A stretch of 64,000 nucleotides of DNA, from contig NZ_QJJK01000005.1 of the NCBI RefSeq assembly GCF_003201475.1, forward strand, positions 248,001 through 312,000, given 5' to 3'. Positions 63,847-64,000 of the stretch are shown in pieces. A model generated the notes under the pieces. The model was not told the DNA's origin. It saw nothing but the letters and a program-made list of their open reading frames with translations, and made no database searches. Each line of letters opens with the position of its first letter. The stretch's first letter is position 1. Both the position numbers and the translations under genes were made by a program. The stretch comes from Chelatococcus asaccharovorans. Lineage in GTDB: Bacteria > Pseudomonadota > Alphaproteobacteria > Rhizobiales > Beijerinckiaceae.

Positions 63847-64000
63847 ATGAAACGCGTTGTGGTGACGGGGATGGGCATCGTCTCGTCCATCGGCAACAAC
63901 ACGCAGGAGGTGCTTGCATCGCTGCGCGAAGCGCGCTCCGGCATCGTCTTTGCGGACGACTACGCCAGGCTCGGCTTCCGCTGCCAGGTTCACGGTGCAC
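63847..64000 (+). CDS. fabB: 3-oxoacyl-ACP synthase I (5' part)
   Basis: Only the first 51 codons are inside the window. The translation 'MKRVVVTGMGIVSSIGNNTQ' and 'EVLASLREARSGIVFADDYA' is the typical N-terminus of FabB, the condensing enzyme that extends the cis-3-decenoyl chain made by FabA. GAGGA lies about nine bases before the ATG. The fabA-fabB order confirms the call. Confidence 0.93.
   Translation, partial: MKRVVVTGMGIVSSIGNNTQEVLASLREARSGIVFADDYARLGFRCQVHGA

Overview
The window is GC-rich chromosomal DNA from an alphaproteobacterium, almost certainly of the order Hyphomicrobiales (Rhizobiales). The evidence is the set of conserved neighbourhoods it carries: chvI-chvG-hprK-EIIA-HPr, ahcY-divL-tsaE/amgK-murU-addB-addA-trxA, folC-accD-trpA-trpB-trpF-lapA-ihfB-sppA-rpsA, trmB-metK-xre-lnt-corC-ybeY-phoH-miaB-olsA-rimI-tsaB-nfuA-usp, and irr-fabA-fabB. 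A DivL with tyrosine in place of the phospho-histidine, and an Irr regulator with an HHH motif, point the same way. I cannot name the genus from the sequence. Almost everything is core genome; I see no phage, insertion sequence, CRISPR array, toxin-antitoxin or defence locus.

Layout. 0-3.4 kb (+): end of hslU, murJ (lipid II flippase), trpS. 3.7-17.7 kb (+): ahcY, divL, a fused TsaE-AmgK protein, murU, the AddAB recombination nuclease, trxA. 17.9-28.1 kb (-): folC, accD, trpA, trpB, trpF, lapA, ihfB, sppA, a YegD-like Hsp70 and rpsA. 28.5-41.2 kb (-): trmB, metK, an XRE regulator, lnt, corC, ybeY, phoH, miaB, an OlsA/PlsC acyltransferase, rimI, tsaB, nfuA, a GNAT enzyme and a universal stress protein. 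41.4-45.4 kb (-): HPr, EIIA, HPr kinase and the ChvG/ChvI two-component system. 46-57 kb is looser: a HugZ-like protein, pckA, an SDR, a glycosyltransferase behind an AT-rich gap, a DUF1269 protein, a small lipoprotein, tRNA-Leu(CAG), an NDUFA9-like protein, an EI24/CysZ-like membrane protein and a 2-hydroxyacid dehydrogenase. 57.5-64 kb: an SH3 protein, a trehalose operon (otsB-GH15-otsA), irr, fabA and the start of fabB.

Gene coupling is tight. Many neighbours overlap by ATGA, GTGA or TTGA (addB/addA, trpF/trpB/trpA, miaB/phoH/ybeY, corC/lnt, tsaB/rimI, otsB/GH15/otsA, 2-hydroxyacid dehydrogenase/EI24), and several starts are therefore GTG or TTG. AmgK and MurU form the cell-wall MurNAc recycling pair. 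MurJ, Lnt and the acyltransferase serve the envelope. TsaE and TsaB serve the t6A tRNA modification, MiaB and TrmB other tRNA modifications.

The most notable signals lie outside the genes. (1) The gene order fits a single ~38-kb inversion with ends near 3.4 and 41.3 kb: undoing it would restore both the trpS-usp and the ahcY-HPr adjacencies known from other Rhizobiales. (2) The rpsA leader holds a good promoter followed within ~50 bases by a terminator-like hairpin, suggesting attenuation or a small RNA. (3) Short tandem repeats with units of 15, 16, 18 and 19 bp occur at six places, two of them directly before start codons (pckA and the HugZ-like gene). (4) A ~100-bp double-hairpin intergenic repeat occurs three times between 48.6 and 57.0 kb, and two related long palindromes follow its last copy.
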